Below, in pieces: positions 49,221 to 60,533 of a stretch of DNA of 64,000 nt (positions are counted from its first letter, which is position 1; each line of letters begins with the position of its first letter). The position numbers and the translations under genes were made by a program. Where the stretch lies: NCBI RefSeq assembly GCF_030811855.1, contig NZ_JAUSRN010000005.1, positions 1 through 64,000 of the forward strand. Direction: 5' to 3'. The notes under the pieces were generated by a model. It saw nothing but the letters and a program-made list of their open reading frames with translations. It was not told the DNA's origin and searched no databases. The DNA is from Variovorax paradoxus (GTDB lineage: Bacteria; Pseudomonadota; Gammaproteobacteria; Burkholderiales; Burkholderiaceae_C).

Positions 49221-50186
49221 TTATTGGAATGGACCGATGCGACCCAGGTCGCCGAAGTTCATCCAGACGAAGAACGCCCTGCCCACGATGTTCTTGTCCG
49301 GCACGAAACCCCAGAACCGCGAGTCCGCCGAATTATCGCGGTTGTCGCCCATCATGAAGTAGTTGCCGGCCGGCACTTTGCAAACCACGCCTTCGACGGA
49401 ATAGCGGCAGTTCTCGCGAAACGGGAAGTCGCTGGCACCCTGGACGAAAGCCGGGCCGGCATCGTCGTTGAGCAACCGGTGCTGCTTGCCGCCGAGGTCT
49501 TCGTTGAACTGCTTGAGCAGGCGCATCGAATCGCTGTCGAGGTAGTCGGGCATGGCCGACTTGGAAACCGGCTGCCCGTTGATGGTGAGCTTCTTGTTCA
49601 GGTAGGCCACCTCGTCGCCGGGAATGCCAACCACGCGCTTGATGTAGTCCATGCTCGGCTTGGGCGGGTAGCGGAACACCACCACGTCACCGCGCGCCAG
49701 CGGCGTGCCGTCGGTGATTTTGGTGTTGATGACCGGCAGGCGCAGGCCGTAGGTGAACTTGTTGACCAGGATCAAATCGCCGGTCAGCAGCGTCGGCATC
49801 ATCGAGCCCGACGGAATCTTGAAGGGCTCGTAGAGGAACGAGCGCAGCAGGAAAACAACCAAAATGACCGGGAACAGCCCGGCCGTCCAGTCGAGCCACC
49901 ACGGTTGCATCAACAGGCGTTCGCTGGCCTTGGCATCGACCGTGTCGACCTGGGTGATGCCCTGGCCGGCCAGGCGCGTGTTGCGTTCGTGGAGCGAGGT
50001 CTCCAGGGCGGCGGCGGCGCGTTCGCGGCGCGGCAGGAAGTAGAAGCGCTCGGCCAACCAGTAGAGGCCGGTGACCACGGTGGCCAGGAACAGCAGCAGT
50101 GCGAAGTTGCCTTCGATGGCGCCAAAGTACCAGGCACCGACGTAGCCCGCAAAGGCCGCGAGGACCAAAGTTGTGATGAATGCCAT
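49221..50186 (-). CDS. lepB: Signal peptidase I
   Basis: A 321-residue inner-membrane protease. Hydrophobic N-terminal spans precede IPSGSMMPTLLTGDLILVNK with the catalytic Ser, and YIKRVVGIPGDEV with the catalytic Lys. GDNRDNSADSR is box E. It removes signal peptides, including those predicted here for exported proteins. It lies 9 bases after lepA. Confidence 0.96.
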   Translation of the reverse strand: MAFITTLVLAAFAGYVGAWYFGAIEGNFALLLFLATVVTGLYWLAERFYFLPRRERAAAALETSLHERNTRLAGQGITQVDTVDAKASERLLMQPWWLDWTAGLFPVILVVFLLRSFLYEPFKIPSGSMMPTLLTGDLILVNKFTYGLRLPVINTKITDGTPLARGDVVVFRYPPKPSMDYIKRVVGIPGDEVAYLNKKLTINGQPVSKSAMPDYLDSDSMRLLKQFNEDLGGKQHRLLNDDAGPAFVQGASDFPFRENCRYSVEGVVCKVPAGNYFMMGDNRDNSADSRFWGFVPDKNIVGRAFFVWMNFGDLGRIGPFQ

Positions 50187-50195
50187 TTTTTGAGA

Positions 50196-52007
<1,812 letters not shown>

Positions 52008-52062
52008 CAACGGGAACGCTTAAGTACTTGAATTGGCTCGTGCGCAGAGTGCGACAGGCAAG

Positions 52063-52094
52063 AAAAAAGGGCGCGTCTTCTGGAGACGCGCCCT
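52063..52094 (-). terminator. Intrinsic terminator upstream of lepA (minus strand)
   Basis: AGGGCGCGTCT (52068-52078) pairs perfectly with AGACGCGCCCT (52084-52094) around a 5-base loop, and six A precede it on the + strand, so the minus strand reads stem then T run. It lies only 56 bases before the lepA start, separating lepA from transcripts coming from mucD, and so points to a lepA promoter in the remaining bases or to read-through. Confidence 0.85.
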
Positions 52095-52187
52095 GAACCA
52101 ACAAGCAATGGCAACTGCAGTAGTTGGAACTTCATTGTAGGCAAAAAGGGAGGCACGTACATCCAGGGACAGGGTCAAAACGGGTCG

Positions 52188-52216
52188 TTGCAGGTCCACA
52201 ACATCAAAGATATAAA
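52188..52216 (+). promoter_or_regulatory. Possible sigma-70 type promoter on the + strand
   Basis: TTGCAG (52188-52193) and TATAAA (52211-52216) are 17 bases apart. The -10 box matches the consensus at five of six positions, the -35 box only at its TTG. A start site near 52223 would fall inside the DnaA box at 52221. Confidence 0.4.
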
Positions 52217-52279
52217 CAACTTATCCACAGGAACGGTGGAGCACCCTATGAACAACTTGTGGGCGATCTGTGGAGCACC
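52215..52279. repeat. Imperfect tandem repeat in the lepA-mucD gap
   Basis: Two units share AACAACTT (52215-52222; 52251-52258) followed after 13 or 11 bases by GTGGAGCACC (52236-52245; 52270-52279). The first unit contains the DnaA-box sequence in its spacer; the second does not keep it. Confidence 0.6.
52221..52229 (+). promoter_or_regulatory. Perfect DnaA box (TTATCCACA)
   Basis: The nine bases match the high-affinity DnaA-box consensus exactly. Only this one exact copy was noticed in the gap, and no dnaA, dnaN or AT-rich unwinding element is near, so it is a possible DnaA-responsive regulatory site rather than an origin. Confidence 0.5.
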
Positions 52280-52441
52280 GGTGGACTGCTGTCTGACATC
52301 TCGCATGGTGGAGGAAACCATACTCTTTATGCCCGGACTGACTGTCCACTGACCTCTATTCTACCGAAAACCGTCCTAAGCCCTTACGCAAGTTAGTGAA
52401 CACAAACAAATTCGGGGCGAATTTCGCCTCTAATTTTTTTT
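52223..52441 (+). ncRNA. Candidate small RNA gene in the lepA-mucD gap
   Basis: The 521-base gap between lepA (52007) and mucD (52529) holds no convincing protein gene. On the + strand a possible promoter at 52188-52216 and a clear intrinsic terminator at 52414-52441 frame about 219 bases. No + strand gene precedes that terminator for many kilobases, so it must serve a transcript from the gap itself. A 34-codon frame from the ATG at 52249 exists inside but has no ribosome site or family resemblance. Speculative; antisense transcription from elsewhere is the alternative. Confidence 0.35.
52414..52441 (+). terminator. Intrinsic terminator on the + strand in the lepA-mucD gap
   Basis: GGGGCGA (52414-52420) pairs with TCGCCTC (52424-52430), with one G:T pair, and the stem is followed by TAATTTTTTTT to 52441. 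All annotated genes around it lie on the other strand, so its transcript is unassigned. Confidence 0.75.
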
Positions 52442-52473
52442 GAAACCGGGCGCTCCGGCGTCGCAAACACCTC

Positions 52474-52509
52474 AAAAAAAGGCCCCAAACCCGACTGACG
52501 GGTGGGGCC
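52474..52509 (-). terminator. Intrinsic terminator after mucD (minus strand)
   Basis: GGCCCC and CCCG-type arms (52481-52493) pair with CGGGTGGGGCC (52499-52509) with a two-base bulge. Seven A on the + side (52474-52480) become the T run on the minus strand, 20 bases after the mucD stop. Confidence 0.85.
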
Positions 52510-52528
52510 ACTTGACGCCGGGGCCGGA

Positions 52529-54022
52529 TCAGCGTGCGGGTCGGATCAGGGCATATTGCGCCCACTCGCCCCTGCGGAACAGCACGCTGAGCGGCTTGTT
52601 CTTGTCGGCCTTGGCAATCGCGGACTCGAATTCCTTCACGCTCGCCACCTCAATGTTGCCGACCGAGAGAATCACGTCGCCCTCGCGCAAGCCGGCCTTC
52701 GCGGCCGCATCGGTGGCTGCATCGATACGCACGCCGCGCACCTTGAGCTCCTTCTTCTGCGCGTCAGTGAGGTCGCTGACCACCAGGCCGAGCGATTTGC
52801 CGGCAGCGGACGACGGCTTGGGTTGGGGCTCATCGCGATCCTGCTGACGCTTGCCGGACGGCTTGGCTTCGGGATCGCCCTCGGCCACGGTGATGGCGAG
52901 TTCGCGCGAAGCGCCGTTGCGGAACAGGGTCAGCGTGCTCTTGGCACCTGGCTTGGTGCTGGCCACGGAACGCGAGAGGTCGCTCGGCGTTTCGATGACC
53001 TTGTCGCCGTACTTGGTGATGATGTCGCCTTCCTTCACGCCGGCCTTGTCGGCCGCCGAGCCCGGCACCACGCTGTTCACGAGCGCGCCGCGGGCCTTGC
53101 CCAGGCCGATCGATTCGGCCACGTCCTTGGAGACGGTACCAATCGTCACGCCGATGAGACCGCGCGAAACCCGACCGGTGGCGCGCAGCTGCTCGCTGAC
53201 ACGGATCGCTTCGTCGATCGGGATCGAGAACGAGATGCCCATGTAGCCGCCCGAGCGCGAATAGATCTGGCTGTTGATGCCGACGACCTCGCCGCGCAAA
53301 TTGATGAGCGGGCCACCCGAATTGCCGGGGTTGATTGCAACGTCGGTCTGGATCAGCGGCACCAGGTCGCCGGTGTCGCGCTGCTTCGCGCTCACGATGC
53401 CGGCGGTCACGGTGTTCTCCAGGCCAAAGGGCGAACCGATCGCCATCACCCATTCGCCAACGCGCAGCTTCGAGATGTCGCCGATCTTGACCACGGGCAG
53501 GCTGGACGCCTCGATCTTCACCACGGCGACGTCGCTGCGCTTGTCGGCGCCGATCAGCTTGGCCTTGAATTCGCGCTTGTCGGTCAGCGTGACGAGGATT
53601 TCGGATGCGTCCTCGATCACGTGGGCATTGGTCATGACATAGCCGTCGGCCGAGAGGATGAAGCCCGAGCCCACGCCGCGCGGGCGCTCTTCCTCCTGGG
53701 GCTGCTGCGGCCGGTTCGGGCGCGGGCCCGGACGCGGATTGCCGGGCAGCGGCTGGCCGAAAAAGCGCCGGAAAAATTCCTGCATCTCCTCGTCCATTTC
53801 CCCGCCACCGCCGCTGCGCGCGGAAACCTTCTCGACGGTGCGAATGCCGACCACCGCGGGGCCGACCTGCTCCACCAGATCGGCGAAATCGGGCAATCCG
53901 CGCGCCTGCGGCGTCTGCGCCATGGCGGGCGTTGCCGGCAGGAAACCCGTTGCAGCCGAGCAGGCCACGCCGAACGCGAAAAGATAGGAACGAAGCTTGT
54001 GTCCCTCGACTTTGAACATCAT
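52529..54022 (-). CDS. mucD: Do-type periplasmic serine endoprotease (MucD/DegP-like)
   Basis: A 497-residue protease with signal peptide (LRSYLFAFGVACSAATGFLP, cut near AMAQ). Catalytic His in VMTNAHVIEDAS, Asp in KRSDVAVVKIEA and Ser in INPGNSGGPLINL; two PDZ domains follow (about 280-375 and 405-490). It degrades or refolds envelope proteins. Last gene of the rpoE-rseA-rseB-mucD cluster. A tandem ATG at 54022 and 54019 marks the start. Confidence 0.95.
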   Translation of the reverse strand: MMFKVEGHKLRSYLFAFGVACSAATGFLPATPAMAQTPQARGLPDFADLVEQVGPAVVGIRTVEKVSARSGGGGEMDEEMQEFFRRFFGQPLPGNPRPGPRPNRPQQPQEEERPRGVGSGFILSADGYVMTNAHVIEDASEILVTLTDKREFKAKLIGADKRSDVAVVKIEASSLPVVKIGDISKLRVGEWVMAIGSPFGLENTVTAGIVSAKQRDTGDLVPLIQTDVAINPGNSGGPLINLRGEVVGINSQIYSRSGGYMGISFSIPIDEAIRVSEQLRATGRVSRGLIGVTIGTVSKDVAESIGLGKARGALVNSVVPGSAADKAGVKEGDIITKYGDKVIETPSDLSRSVASTKPGAKSTLTLFRNGASRELAITVAEGDPEAKPSGKRQQDRDEPQPKPSSAAGKSLGLVVSDLTDAQKKELKVRGVRIDAATDAAAKAGLREGDVILSVGNIEVASVKEFESAIAKADKNKPLSVLFRRGEWAQYALIRPAR

Positions 54023-54117
54023 CGGTTTTCTTTCAAAAGAACAGAGAACAGCCAAAAGTAGAGCTATGAGTCAGTGATGCGGACTTGGTTCAGCGCCGGC
54101 TGCGCGCGGCCGGCCGA

Positions 54118-55176
54118 TCAGCGCGTGCGCGCGAGGCTTTGCGCAAACGCGTTGAGGGTCTGCTGCGGCACCTCGCCCACGGCGGTAAGCCACCAATCAT
54201 TCGCCGGCTCGGGCAATCGCCGGCGAATGGCGTTGGTTGCACCGATTGTGAGCACACCATCCCGGGGTGCACGTTTCTCATCGTAGCGCTCGATGAAAAG
54301 CGACACCGAGGCAAGGCCATCGGAGAAGGTCCACTGAACGGTTCGGTCCTGCCCGGTCTTGTCGCCGCGGCGATAGAAGCTGCGCGGCTTGAAGCCCGCC
54401 ACGGGCGACTTGAGCGCCCAGCCCTCGTCCTGTGCGCTGGTGCGCTCCAGCTCGAGCTTCTCGATCCGGTAGCCGCCGGTGTTGGCCATCATCTGCGCGA
54501 GTGCCTGGGCCTTGACGGGCGCATCGAGCTGCAATTCGGAGAACGCCGACTGCTCCACCACGCGGGAGTCGCTGTCGATGGTCTGCAGTTTCATCACGAG
54601 GCCGGAACGGCGCTCGCTCCAGATACGATAGCCGAAGCGCAGTCCGTCGTGCGGCACCAGTTGCACCACGTCGGCGTCGAAACCCGCCACGCGGTCCTTG
54701 CCGATGGCGCGGACGTCGTAGAAATCGCCGATCGAAGAATCGGGCTTATCCGGCAGATTGGGAAAAAGATCGAGGTTCTCGCGTTTCTCGACCTTCACGA
54801 CCTTTACCTCTGGCAGGAAGGTCATCACATGGTGGTTGCGCCTGAAGGTGGAGCGCGGCGGGCCGGACAGGGCCTCGATGCGTTCGATCTGCATGTCGCC
54901 GTCGCGCACATGCCAGATGCGCGCACTCGACAGATCACCGCCCGCTGCCGAAACCACGAAGGTGCCGACGTAATTCCGCTGCCGGGCGCCGGCGTGCATG
55001 CGCTGCAGCCATTCGACGACGCCCATCGCGGGCGGCGCGTCGCCGGCCTGCATAGAGGCCGCGCTCTTGGCATTGGCTGGACTCGGCCGGCTCTGCGCCG
55101 CCGCGATCTGCACCAGACAAAAGGCAGCAAACACCAGCGCGAACGCGCGTGCAGAGATCGGCATCTGGACGGTCAT
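54118..55176 (-). CDS. rseB: Sigma-E regulatory protein RseB/MucB
   Basis: A 352-residue periplasmic protein with signal segment ARAFALVFAAFCLVQIAAAQ. The MucB/RseB N-domain is recognisable: WLQRMHAGARQRNYVGTFVV, IWHVRDGDMQIERIEALSGP, EVKVVKVEKRENLDLFPN; the C-domain ends with DGLASVSLFIERYD. It binds the anti-sigma factor and senses lipids in well-studied relatives. It lies 21 bases after rseA. Confidence 0.92.
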   Translation of the reverse strand: MTVQMPISARAFALVFAAFCLVQIAAAQSRPSPANAKSAASMQAGDAPPAMGVVEWLQRMHAGARQRNYVGTFVVSAAGGDLSSARIWHVRDGDMQIERIEALSGPPRSTFRRNHHVMTFLPEVKVVKVEKRENLDLFPNLPDKPDSSIGDFYDVRAIGKDRVAGFDADVVQLVPHDGLRFGYRIWSERRSGLVMKLQTIDSDSRVVEQSAFSELQLDAPVKAQALAQMMANTGGYRIEKLELERTSAQDEGWALKSPVAGFKPRSFYRRGDKTGQDRTVQWTFSDGLASVSLFIERYDEKRAPRDGVLTIGATNAIRRRLPEPANDWWLTAVGEVPQQTLNAFAQSLARTR

Positions 55177-55197
55177 TGGAGCGACGGCAGGCGCGCG

Positions 55198-55869
55198 TCA
55201 GCGCGTCGGGCCTTCGAAGGTCGCGTTTCGCAGGAAACCTGAAGGCATTTGCGAAGCACCGCCGGCTTGCTGGTGCGCTTCGAGCAATTGGTCGAGCCGC
55301 GGGTCGCGCAGCATGACCTGCGGGCTTCCACCGCCGACCACCACGCGGGTCGACGCCAGCGGCGCAGCGGCGGGCAGCGGATTGCTGGGGGCAGCGGCGG
55401 CCAGCACAGCATTGGCCGCCGGTTGCTGCTGCTGCACTGCTGCTATCTGGGCACTCTGCGATGGAAACGGGGCGCCGTTTCCGACCAGCGTCCAGCTGAT
55501 TGCGGCCACGGCCACCAGCGACGCGGCGCCGGCCACCAGCTTCCAGCGAAAGACCGGCTCATTGGCTGCGTCGGTTTTGTGCCGCACCGCATGCATCGTT
55601 GGCGCCTGGGTCGAGGACACAGGCGCGGCCGAAGCGACGGGCTCCGCCGCCAGGCGCTGCTGAAAACGGGCCAGGAACGCGCTGCTATCGCTGCATGGCG
55701 AGTGCGCGCCCGCGCGCAGGACGTCGCCCACGAGGTGATAGGCGCGCCAGACCCGGTGGGCCTCGTCGTCCGCGCACACGGCCTCGATGGCCCGCGCGAA
55801 CTCCTCGCCTTGCAAATGACCGTCCGCCAATGCGGACACCTGCTCACGAACCGTCATCGTCTGATTCAT
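55198..55869 (-). CDS. rseA: Anti-sigma-E factor RseA/MucA-like
   Basis: A 223-residue membrane protein. The N-terminal cytoplasmic domain (REQVSALADGHLQGEEFARA, AHRVWRAYHLVGDVLR) is the RseA sigma-binding type; a single span (LVAGAASLVAVAAISWTLVG) lies at about 105-125 and a periplasmic tail ends PSGFLRNATFEG. Start at 55869 (MNQTMTV); a nearby ATG at 55857 is an alternative. Placed between rpoE and rseB. Confidence 0.9.
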   Translation of the reverse strand: MNQTMTVREQVSALADGHLQGEEFARAIEAVCADDEAHRVWRAYHLVGDVLRAGAHSPCSDSSAFLARFQQRLAAEPVASAAPVSSTQAPTMHAVRHKTDAANEPVFRWKLVAGAASLVAVAAISWTLVGNGAPFPSQSAQIAAVQQQQPAANAVLAAAAPSNPLPAAAPLASTRVVVGGGSPQVMLRDPRLDQLLEAHQQAGGASQMPSGFLRNATFEGPTR

Positions 55870-55886
55870 TTCATTCACCTGCTTAC

Positions 55887-56561
55887 CTACCAACGCTTGC
55901 CGGACTGGTTGTCCAGCAGCGGTTTGACCCTGGCCGAAATGGCCTCGCGCGCCCGGAAAATACGCGAGCGCACGGTGCCGATCGGGCAATCCATGACCTC
56001 GGCAATCTCTTCGTAACTCATGCCCTCGATCTCGCGCAGGGTGACAGCCTGGCGCAGCTCGGACGGCAACGCCTCCATGGCCGCCTCGACCACGCGGGCG
56101 ATTTCGTTTGCCGCCAGGACCGATTCGGGGGTTTCGTCGCTGATTGGTTCGTTTCCGGGCCGGTAAGTTTCATCGTCCTCTTCAGAAGACGGCCTCATGG
56201 CGCTTTCGGAAATGGTCGGGTCGCGCTTCATGTCTACCAGTGCCTTCTTGGCGGTATTCACCGCGATCCGGTAAAGCCAGGTGTAGAACTGCGCGTCGCC
56301 GCGGAACTGATGGAGCGCGCGGTAGGCGCGAATGAAGGTTTCCTGCGCAATGTCTTCGACCAGGTCGACGTCGCGCACCATGCGCCCGATGAGGCGCTCG
56401 ATCCGGCGCTGGTACTTGATGACCAGCAGTTCGAATGCCTTCTGGTCACCCGCGACCGTGCGCTGGACCAGCAGCAGGTCGACCTCGCCCGGCCGCGGCG
56501 CCTCGGCGGACACATCGGGCAAGCCGGAGTCCGGTGGCACTGGCGGCGGAGAAGTGGTCAT
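55887..56561 (-). CDS. rpoE: RNA polymerase sigma-E factor (AlgU/RpoE)
   Basis: A 224-residue ECF sigma factor. Region 2 contains FELLVIKYQRRIERLIGRMV and DLVEDIAQETFIRAYRALHQ, region 4 LRQAVTLREIEGMSYEEIAE and MDCPIGTVRSRIFRAREAI. An N-terminal Pro-rich extension of about 25 residues and an acidic linker between regions 2 and 4 are unusual in length but seen in Burkholderiales. It governs envelope stress genes, probably including mucD. Confidence 0.95.
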   Translation of the reverse strand: MTTSPPPVPPDSGLPDVSAEAPRPGEVDLLLVQRTVAGDQKAFELLVIKYQRRIERLIGRMVRDVDLVEDIAQETFIRAYRALHQFRGDAQFYTWLYRIAVNTAKKALVDMKRDPTISESAMRPSSEEDDETYRPGNEPISDETPESVLAANEIARVVEAAMEALPSELRQAVTLREIEGMSYEEIAEVMDCPIGTVRSRIFRAREAISARVKPLLDNQSGKRW

Positions 56562-56579
56562 TGAGTGAGTTGGGGGCGC

Positions 56580-57062
56580 TCAGGGCGCATCGGCAGGCGC
56601 GGTGGCTCGCCAAGGCTCGCCGGAGGGCGACGCCGACGGGGCGCGCGAATATACCGCGCGGCGCAGGTCGCGCCAGCGTTCCGGCATGGCGCGCTGCTCG
56701 ATCCAGATCCAGCGGCTCGCACGGCCAGTCTGGGTCAGCCTGACCAGCAGCAGAGACTGCAGATCGAGCGCCACTGCGGCCCGCGCCGCATGGACGGCAC
56801 GGCCCGGATGAGCGCCCGCGAGCGACCAGCCCAGTCCGTCGAAGTGCAGCTCACCCGCGCCGTCGCTGCGCAGCCCGAGCCCGGCCGCAAGACCAGACAA
56901 CAGGACGCTCAGGATCAGCAGCAGCTGACGCCAGCCCGCACTATCGAACAGATAGCAAGAGAGACCGGCGCACCCGGCACCCAGGGCCCACGTGGCGATC
57001 AGGATCCGGGTGGCGCCGCGCGAGCGCCCCACCGGGTATGTCACCGACGGTGCGCTGTGCAT
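56580..57062 (-). CDS. Small membrane protein between fabF and rpoE
   Basis: A 160-residue protein with two membrane spans (ILIATWALGAGCAGLSCYLF and RQLLLILSVLLSGLAAGLGL) and a soluble C-terminal half ending in a basic, Pro/Ala-rich tail. The layout resembles YgfX/CptA-type membrane proteins, but I am not sure of homology. Start at 57062 (MHSAPSV); the frame upstream overlaps fabF. It lies 13 bases past fabF and 18 before rpoE. Confidence 0.7.
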   Translation of the reverse strand: MHSAPSVTYPVGRSRGATRILIATWALGAGCAGLSCYLFDSAGWRQLLLILSVLLSGLAAGLGLRSDGAGELHFDGLGWSLAGAHPGRAVHAARAAVALDLQSLLLVRLTQTGRASRWIWIEQRAMPERWRDLRRAVYSRAPSASPSGEPWRATAPADAP

Positions 57063-57075
57063 GAAAGAGCAAGGC

Positions 57076-58320
57076 TCAAGCGCGCTTGAACACCAGCGTG
57101 CCGTTGGTGCCGCCGAAGCCGAAGTTGTTCTTGACCGCGACATCGATCTTGAGATCGCGCGCCACGTTGGCGCAGTAGTCGAGGTCGCACTCCGGATCCT
57201 GGTTGAAGATGTTGATGGTGGGCGGGCTCTTCTGGTGATGAAGTGCAAGCACCGTGAACACCGACTCGATGCCGCCGGCGCCGCCCAGCAAGTGGCCGGT
57301 CATCGACTTGGTCGAATTCACGACCAGCTTCTTCGCATGGTCGCCGAACGCCAGCTTGACCGCATTGGTCTCGTTGACGTCGCCGATCTGCGTGGAAGTG
57401 CCGTGTGCATTGAGGTACTGCACTTGGTCGGCGTTGACGCCCGCATTGGCCAGCGCCATGGCCATCGAGCGGCGGGGACCGTCGACGTCGGGTGCGGTCA
57501 TGTGGTAGGCGTCGCCGGTCAGGCCGAAGCCCGCCACTTCCGCGTAGATCTTGGCACCGCGCGCCTTGGCGTGCTCGTATTCTTCGAGCACCAGCACGCC
57601 GGCGCCTTCGCCCAGCACGAAGCCGTCGCGGTCCTTGTCCCACGGGCGCGAGGCCGTGGCGGGATCGTCGTTGCGCGTGCTGAGTGCACGCGGCGCGGTG
57701 AAGCCGCCAATGCCGAGCGGAGAAATGGTCGACTCGGCGCCGCCCGCGATCATGACGTCGGCATCGCCGTACTCGATCATGCGTGCCGACGTGCCAATGG
57801 CATGCAGGCCCGTGGTGCAGGCGGTCACGACAGCGATGTTCGGGCCCTTGAAGCCGTACTTGATCGAGACGTGGCCCGAGATCATGTTGATGATGGAAGC
57901 CGGCACGAAGAACGGCGAAATGCGGCGCGGGCCGCGGCTCGCGTATTCGCCGTGCGTCTCCTCGATCATCGGCAGGCCGCCGATGCCGGAGCCGATGTTG
58001 CAGCCGATGCGCACGGCTTCTTCATAGGGCAGCGCTTCGCCGGTCGGCAGTCCGCTGTCCTGCACCGCCTGCATGGCGGCGGCAAGCCCCAGATGAATGA
58101 AGCGGTCCATGTGGCGCGCTTCCTTCTCCGAGATGTATTGGGTGATGTCGAAACCCTTCACCTCACCGGCGAACTTGCAGGCGAAGGCGCTTGCATCGAA
58201 CGCGGTGATGTTCGCAATGCCCGACTTCCCGGCCAACAGGTTGGCCCAGGATTCGGTTGCGGTGTTTCCGACAGGAGCGATGCAACCGAGTCCGGTCACG
58301 ACGACGCGGCGTTTGGTCAT
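57076..58320 (-). CDS. fabF: 3-oxoacyl-[ACP] synthase II
   Basis: A 414-residue condensing enzyme. Catalytic Cys168 lies in [12 protein letters not shown], His in [11 protein letters not shown] and the second His in [36 protein letters not shown] opens the protein. It elongates fatty acyl-ACP chains. Follows acpP by 96 bases. Confidence 0.97.
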   Translation of the reverse strand: MTKRRVVVTGLGCIAPVGNTATESWANLLAGKSGIANITAFDASAFACKFAGEVKGFDITQYISEKEARHMDRFIHLGLAAAMQAVQDSGLPTGEALPYEEAVRIGCNIGSGIGGLPMIEETHGEYASRGPRRISPFFVPASIINMISGHVSIKYGFKGPNIAVVTACTTGLHAIGTSARMIEYGDADVMIAGGAESTISPLGIGGFTAPRALSTRNDDPATASRPWDKDRDGFVLGEGAGVLVLEEYEHAKARGAKIYAEVAGFGLTGDAYHMTAPDVDGPRRSMAMALANAGVNADQVQYLNAHGTSTQIGDVNETNAVKLAFGDHAKKLVVNSTKSMTGHLLGGAGGIESVFTVLALHHQKSPPTINIFNQDPECDLDYCANVARDLKIDVAVKNNFGFGGTNGTLVFKRA

Positions 58321-58416
58321 GCCGGCAAACCTTTCTGGATGCGCTGAACAACTGCGGGCGGCGCGTACGGGCTCGATGAAAAGCGCCGCCGGCCGTGGCA
58401 GTTCCAGCTGGCCCGA

Positions 58417-58758
<342 letters not shown>

Positions 58759-59502
58759 TTACATGTGCATGCCGCCGTTGACGTGCAGTTCCTGGCCCGT
58801 CACGTACGACGCCTGGGGCGATGCAAGATACGACACGGCATGTGCGATGTCGGCCGGCTTGCCCAGGTGGCCGAGCGGAATCTGCTGGAGCAGCGCCTGC
58901 TGCTGGGCTTCGGGCAGGCTGGCCGTCATGTCGGTCTCGATGAAGCCCGGCGCAACGCAGTTGACCGTGATGTTGCGGCTGCCGAGTTCGCGGGCCAGCG
59001 CGCGGGTCATGCCCGCCACACCGGCCTTGGCCGCCGCGTAATTGGCCTGCCCGGCATTGCCGGAGGCGCCGACCACGCTCGTGATGCTGATGATGCGGCC
59101 ATAGCGCTGCTTCATCATCGGGCGAATGACCGCGCGTGACAGGCGGAACACGGCCTTGAGATTGGTGTCCAGCACCGCGTCCCAGTCGTCGTCCTTCATG
59201 CGCATGGCGAGCGTGTCGCGCGTGATGCCGGCGTTGTTGACCAGCACATGGATGGCGCCGTAGGCCTGCACGATCTCGTCGATCAGCGCGTCGACGGCTG
59301 CAGCGTCGTTCACGTTGAGCGCGCGGCCGCGGCCGTCGAAGGCGCTCAGGGCCGAGGTGATCTTTGCCGCGCTGTCATCGGTGGTGCCGGTGCCGACCAC
59401 CTTGAGGCCGCGCTGCGCCAGTTCGAGGGCAATGGCAGCGCCGATGCCGCGCGACGCGCCAGTGACCAGGGCGACTTGCCCTTCGAATTTGGGAATGCTC
59501 AT
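58759..59502 (-). CDS. fabG: 3-oxoacyl-[ACP] reductase
   Basis: A 247-residue short-chain dehydrogenase. VTGASRGIGAAIALELAQRG binds NADPH, NNAGITRD follows, and the catalytic Ser/Tyr/Lys lie in ITSVVGASGNAGQANYAAAK. GFIETDMT and the terminal LHVNGGMHM are typical of FabG. Confidence 0.97.
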   Translation of the reverse strand: MSIPKFEGQVALVTGASRGIGAAIALELAQRGLKVVGTGTTDDSAAKITSALSAFDGRGRALNVNDAAAVDALIDEIVQAYGAIHVLVNNAGITRDTLAMRMKDDDWDAVLDTNLKAVFRLSRAVIRPMMKQRYGRIISITSVVGASGNAGQANYAAAKAGVAGMTRALARELGSRNITVNCVAPGFIETDMTASLPEAQQQALLQQIPLGHLGKPADIAHAVSYLASPQASYVTGQELHVNGGMHM

Positions 59503-59527
59503 AAAAAATATCGGGGGTCTTGGCCGT

Positions 59528-60481
59528 TCAGCCGGCGAGCAATTGTCGGGTGTCCGCGAGGGTTGCCGGGTCGTACACCGACGCGGCCTCGAGTTCGGGA
59601 GCGATGCGCTTGACCATGCCGGCCAGCACCTTGCCAGGCCCGCACTCGATGATGGCGGCTACACCGCGCAGTTTCAAGGCCTGCACGCTTTCAACCCAGC
59701 GAACCGGGCCGGCCGCCTGGCGCACCAGGGCGTCGCGGATGCGTTCCGGATCGGTTTCAACGGCCACGTCGATGTTGTTCAACACGGGGATCTGCGGTGC
59801 AGCGAAAGTGATCGTGGTCAGCTTCTCGCGCAGCGCCTCGGCCGCGGGCTTCATCAGGCTCGAATGGAAGGGTGCCGACACGGGCAGCAGCAGTGCGCGC
59901 TTGGCACCATTGGCCTTGAGCAGCTCGCAGGCCTTGTCGACGGCCGCCTTGCTGCCCGCGATCACGGTCTGCATCGGATCATTGAAATTCACTGCCTCGA
60001 CGATCTCGGCACTGCCGGCGCCAAAGGACGCGGTCGCTTCGGCGCAGCCTGCAACCACCTTGGCGGAGTCCATGCCGAGGACGGCCGCCATGGCACCCAC
60101 CCCGACCGGCACGGCCTGCTGCATGGCTCGCGCCCTGAACCGCACCAGCGGCGCGGCTTGAGCCAACGTGAGAACACCCGAGGCCACCAGCGCGGAGTAT
60201 TCGCCGAGCGAATGTCCTGCGACGACGGCGGGGGCCGCACCACCTTCGGCCAACCATGCCCGCCAAGCGGCGACACCGGCCACCAGCATCACCGGCTGAG
60301 TGTTGGTGGTGAGCGCCAGTTCTTCCTTTGGGCCGTTCTTGATCAGCGCCGCGATGTCTTCGCTCAACGCCTCGGAGGCTTCGCGCAGGGTTTCGGCCAC
60401 GGCCGGGTGGTCGCCCCAGGCGTCGAGCATGCCGACCGCCTGCGAGCCCTGGCCCGGAAAGACAAAAGCAAAGGATTTCAT
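59528..60481 (-). CDS. fabD: Malonyl CoA-[ACP] transacylase
   Basis: A 317-residue acyltransferase. MKSFAFVFPGQGSQAVGML opens it; the catalytic Ser91 is in VAGHSLGEYSALVASG and the active-site His in VSAPFHSSLMKPA. It loads malonyl groups on ACP. Start at 60481, seven codons inside the longer frame. Confidence 0.97.
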   Translation of the reverse strand: MKSFAFVFPGQGSQAVGMLDAWGDHPAVAETLREASEALSEDIAALIKNGPKEELALTTNTQPVMLVAGVAAWRAWLAEGGAAPAVVAGHSLGEYSALVASGVLTLAQAAPLVRFRARAMQQAVPVGVGAMAAVLGMDSAKVVAGCAEATASFGAGSAEIVEAVNFNDPMQTVIAGSKAAVDKACELLKANGAKRALLLPVSAPFHSSLMKPAAEALREKLTTITFAAPQIPVLNNIDVAVETDPERIRDALVRQAAGPVRWVESVQALKLRGVAAIIECGPGKVLAGMVKRIAPELEAASVYDPATLADTRQLLAG

Positions 60482-60533
60482 TGTTTCAAGCGTATGTCGC
60501 ACTGCAGCCCCACCGCGAGGGGCATTGCAATGG

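Noticed and set aside
52221-52229. Replication origin near the DnaA box
   Set aside because: Only one exact box, no dnaA/dnaN/gyrB neighbours and no long AT-rich region.
52124-52396. 90-codon + strand frame in the lepA-mucD gap
   Set aside because: No ribosome-binding site, no recognisable domain, and its composition looks like translated non-coding DNA.
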